A stretch of DNA of 25,000 nucleotides from Owenia fusiformis (lineage: Eukaryota; Annelida; Polychaeta; Sabellida; Oweniidae): NCBI GenBank assembly GCA_903813345.2, contig CAIIXF020000223.1:1-25000 (forward strand), read 5' to 3'. The position numbers and the translations under genes were made by a program. This document shows positions 24,395 to 25,000 of the stretch, one piece after another. The notes beneath the pieces are model-generated. The model saw nothing but the letters and a program-made list of their open reading frames with translations. It was not told the origin of the DNA and made no database searches. Numbering within the stretch: position 1 is the stretch's first letter; every line of letters starts with the position of its first letter.

Positions 24395-25000
24395 GTACAT
24401 GTACACACTCACCTTGAGTCCATATTTGGCAGTTTCATATATACCTGTGATTATCATTATCAAAAAATAGAACTAAATAAAGTAAATCACTCTATTGCAT
24501 GTTCAAATTACATAAAATCATTTAAGTGTTAGAATATTTTTATTCATTAAGTAAGACTGATTTTGCTCTAAAATGTTTACTTGACAATCACTGCTCCACA
24601 GCTGGATGACTCTAGCTGTGTAGCTTCATTCAAGATGGTTGCTGAAATTATTTTGATAAATCTCTGATTTCCGCTGAAGTAAGTTGAATCTGGATTCCAA
24701 ATGTTTCACCATTCAGATTGATAAAGCTACGATGGTAAATAACCACAAACAAATGCTCAAACAACTGCTATATTGGAGAATTTTAAAGAAAATGGCTTCA
24801 CTTAGAATGACTCTAATTGTAGATGATGATGACGTAATGATGGTGTAGATCATCAACTTCAGTTAGAGTCATTCTAAGTGAAGCCGGTTTCTTTAAAATT
24901 CTCTAAAATTGCATGTGTTTGAGCATTCATTTGTGGTTGAATACAATCATAGTTTAATTAATTTGCATGGCGAAACTTTTGGAATCAAGATTCAAATTAG
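24395..25000 (+). other. Intron 42 (5' part) with large palindrome
   Basis: Starts with donor gtacat. AT-rich to about 24590, a small hairpin CACAGCT/AGCTGTG at 24597-24620, an AAGATGGTTGCTGAA phrase (24633-24647) related to the repeat in intron 33, then a large inverted repeat to the window end. No further exon seen. Confidence 0.8.
24684..24996. mobile_element. Long inverted-repeat (fold-back/MITE) element
   Basis: The left arm, about 24684-24831, pairs with the right arm, about 24849-24996. Blocks matching exactly on opposite strands include GGCTTCACTTAGAATGACTC, GAGAATTTTAAAGAAA, AATGCTCAAACA and AACCACAAA; overall arm similarity looks near 80%. The loop is short (GATGACGTAATGATGGTG region). 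There is no coding capacity. The palindrome may extend past 25000, so its true ends are unknown. Confidence 0.75.

Noticed and set aside
1-25000. Bacterial-type systems, CRISPR arrays, tRNA or rRNA genes, viral or toxin genes
   Set aside because: The whole window is accounted for by one spliced animal gene and its introns; no cloverleaf, regularly spaced repeats with spacers, or foreign coding region was seen.

Overview
The window lies inside one large animal gene on the + strand, a homologue of fibrocystin-L (PKHD1L1, the paralogue of the polycystic kidney and hepatic disease 1 protein). I reconstruct 42 coding exons between 473 and 24394. All 41 introns have GT-AG ends and every junction keeps the reading frame. 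The spliced product is about 10.1 kb of CDS, or roughly 3,370 residues, with no internal stop. The gene runs off both ends: the start codon, signal peptide and the beginning of the first TIG domain lie upstream, while the rest of the second beta-helix region, the membrane anchor and the stop codon lie downstream. No other gene, RNA gene, CRISPR array or bacterial feature was seen.

Organism: many small exons, mostly short (130-900 bp) AT-rich introns, several small inverted-repeat (MITE-like) elements in introns, and a PKHD1L1 with all 14 TIG domains together suggest an invertebrate bilaterian. A mollusc, brachiopod, hemichordate or similar animal would fit, but the sequence alone does not let me choose.

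Layout of the encoded ectodomain: 473-3516, TIG 1 (its start missing), TIG 2 and the start of TIG 3; 3517-4765, end of TIG 3 and the PA14 domain; 4606-9074, a long inter-domain region holding two or three copies of an unnamed beta-rich module; 9204-12098, TIG 4-7; 12361-12878, a cupredoxin-like domain; 13429-15914, TIG 8-14, mostly in two large exons; 16121-18286, first G8 domain and following strands; 18703-20523, first right-handed beta-helix (PbH1) region in a 1.5 kb exon; 20711-22584, linker and second G8 domain; 22881-24394, start of the second beta-helix region. In known relatives this is a very large single-pass membrane protein whose extracellular part forms the surface coat of hair-cell stereocilia or sits on other epithelial and immune cells.

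The introns hold the non-coding structure: three inverted-repeat elements (9946-10304, 13165-13304, 24684-24996), a probable fold-back element with inverted tandem-repeat arms (21601-22169), a 44-bp dispersed repeat present twice (15200-15243 and 21091-21134), and a diverged repeat rich in AAGATGGC (YY1-like) motifs (17149-17760). Points worth a second look in the protein are two tetrabasic proprotein-convertase-like sites, a cupredoxin-like domain without visible copper ligands, and the intron-poor block covering TIG 8-13.
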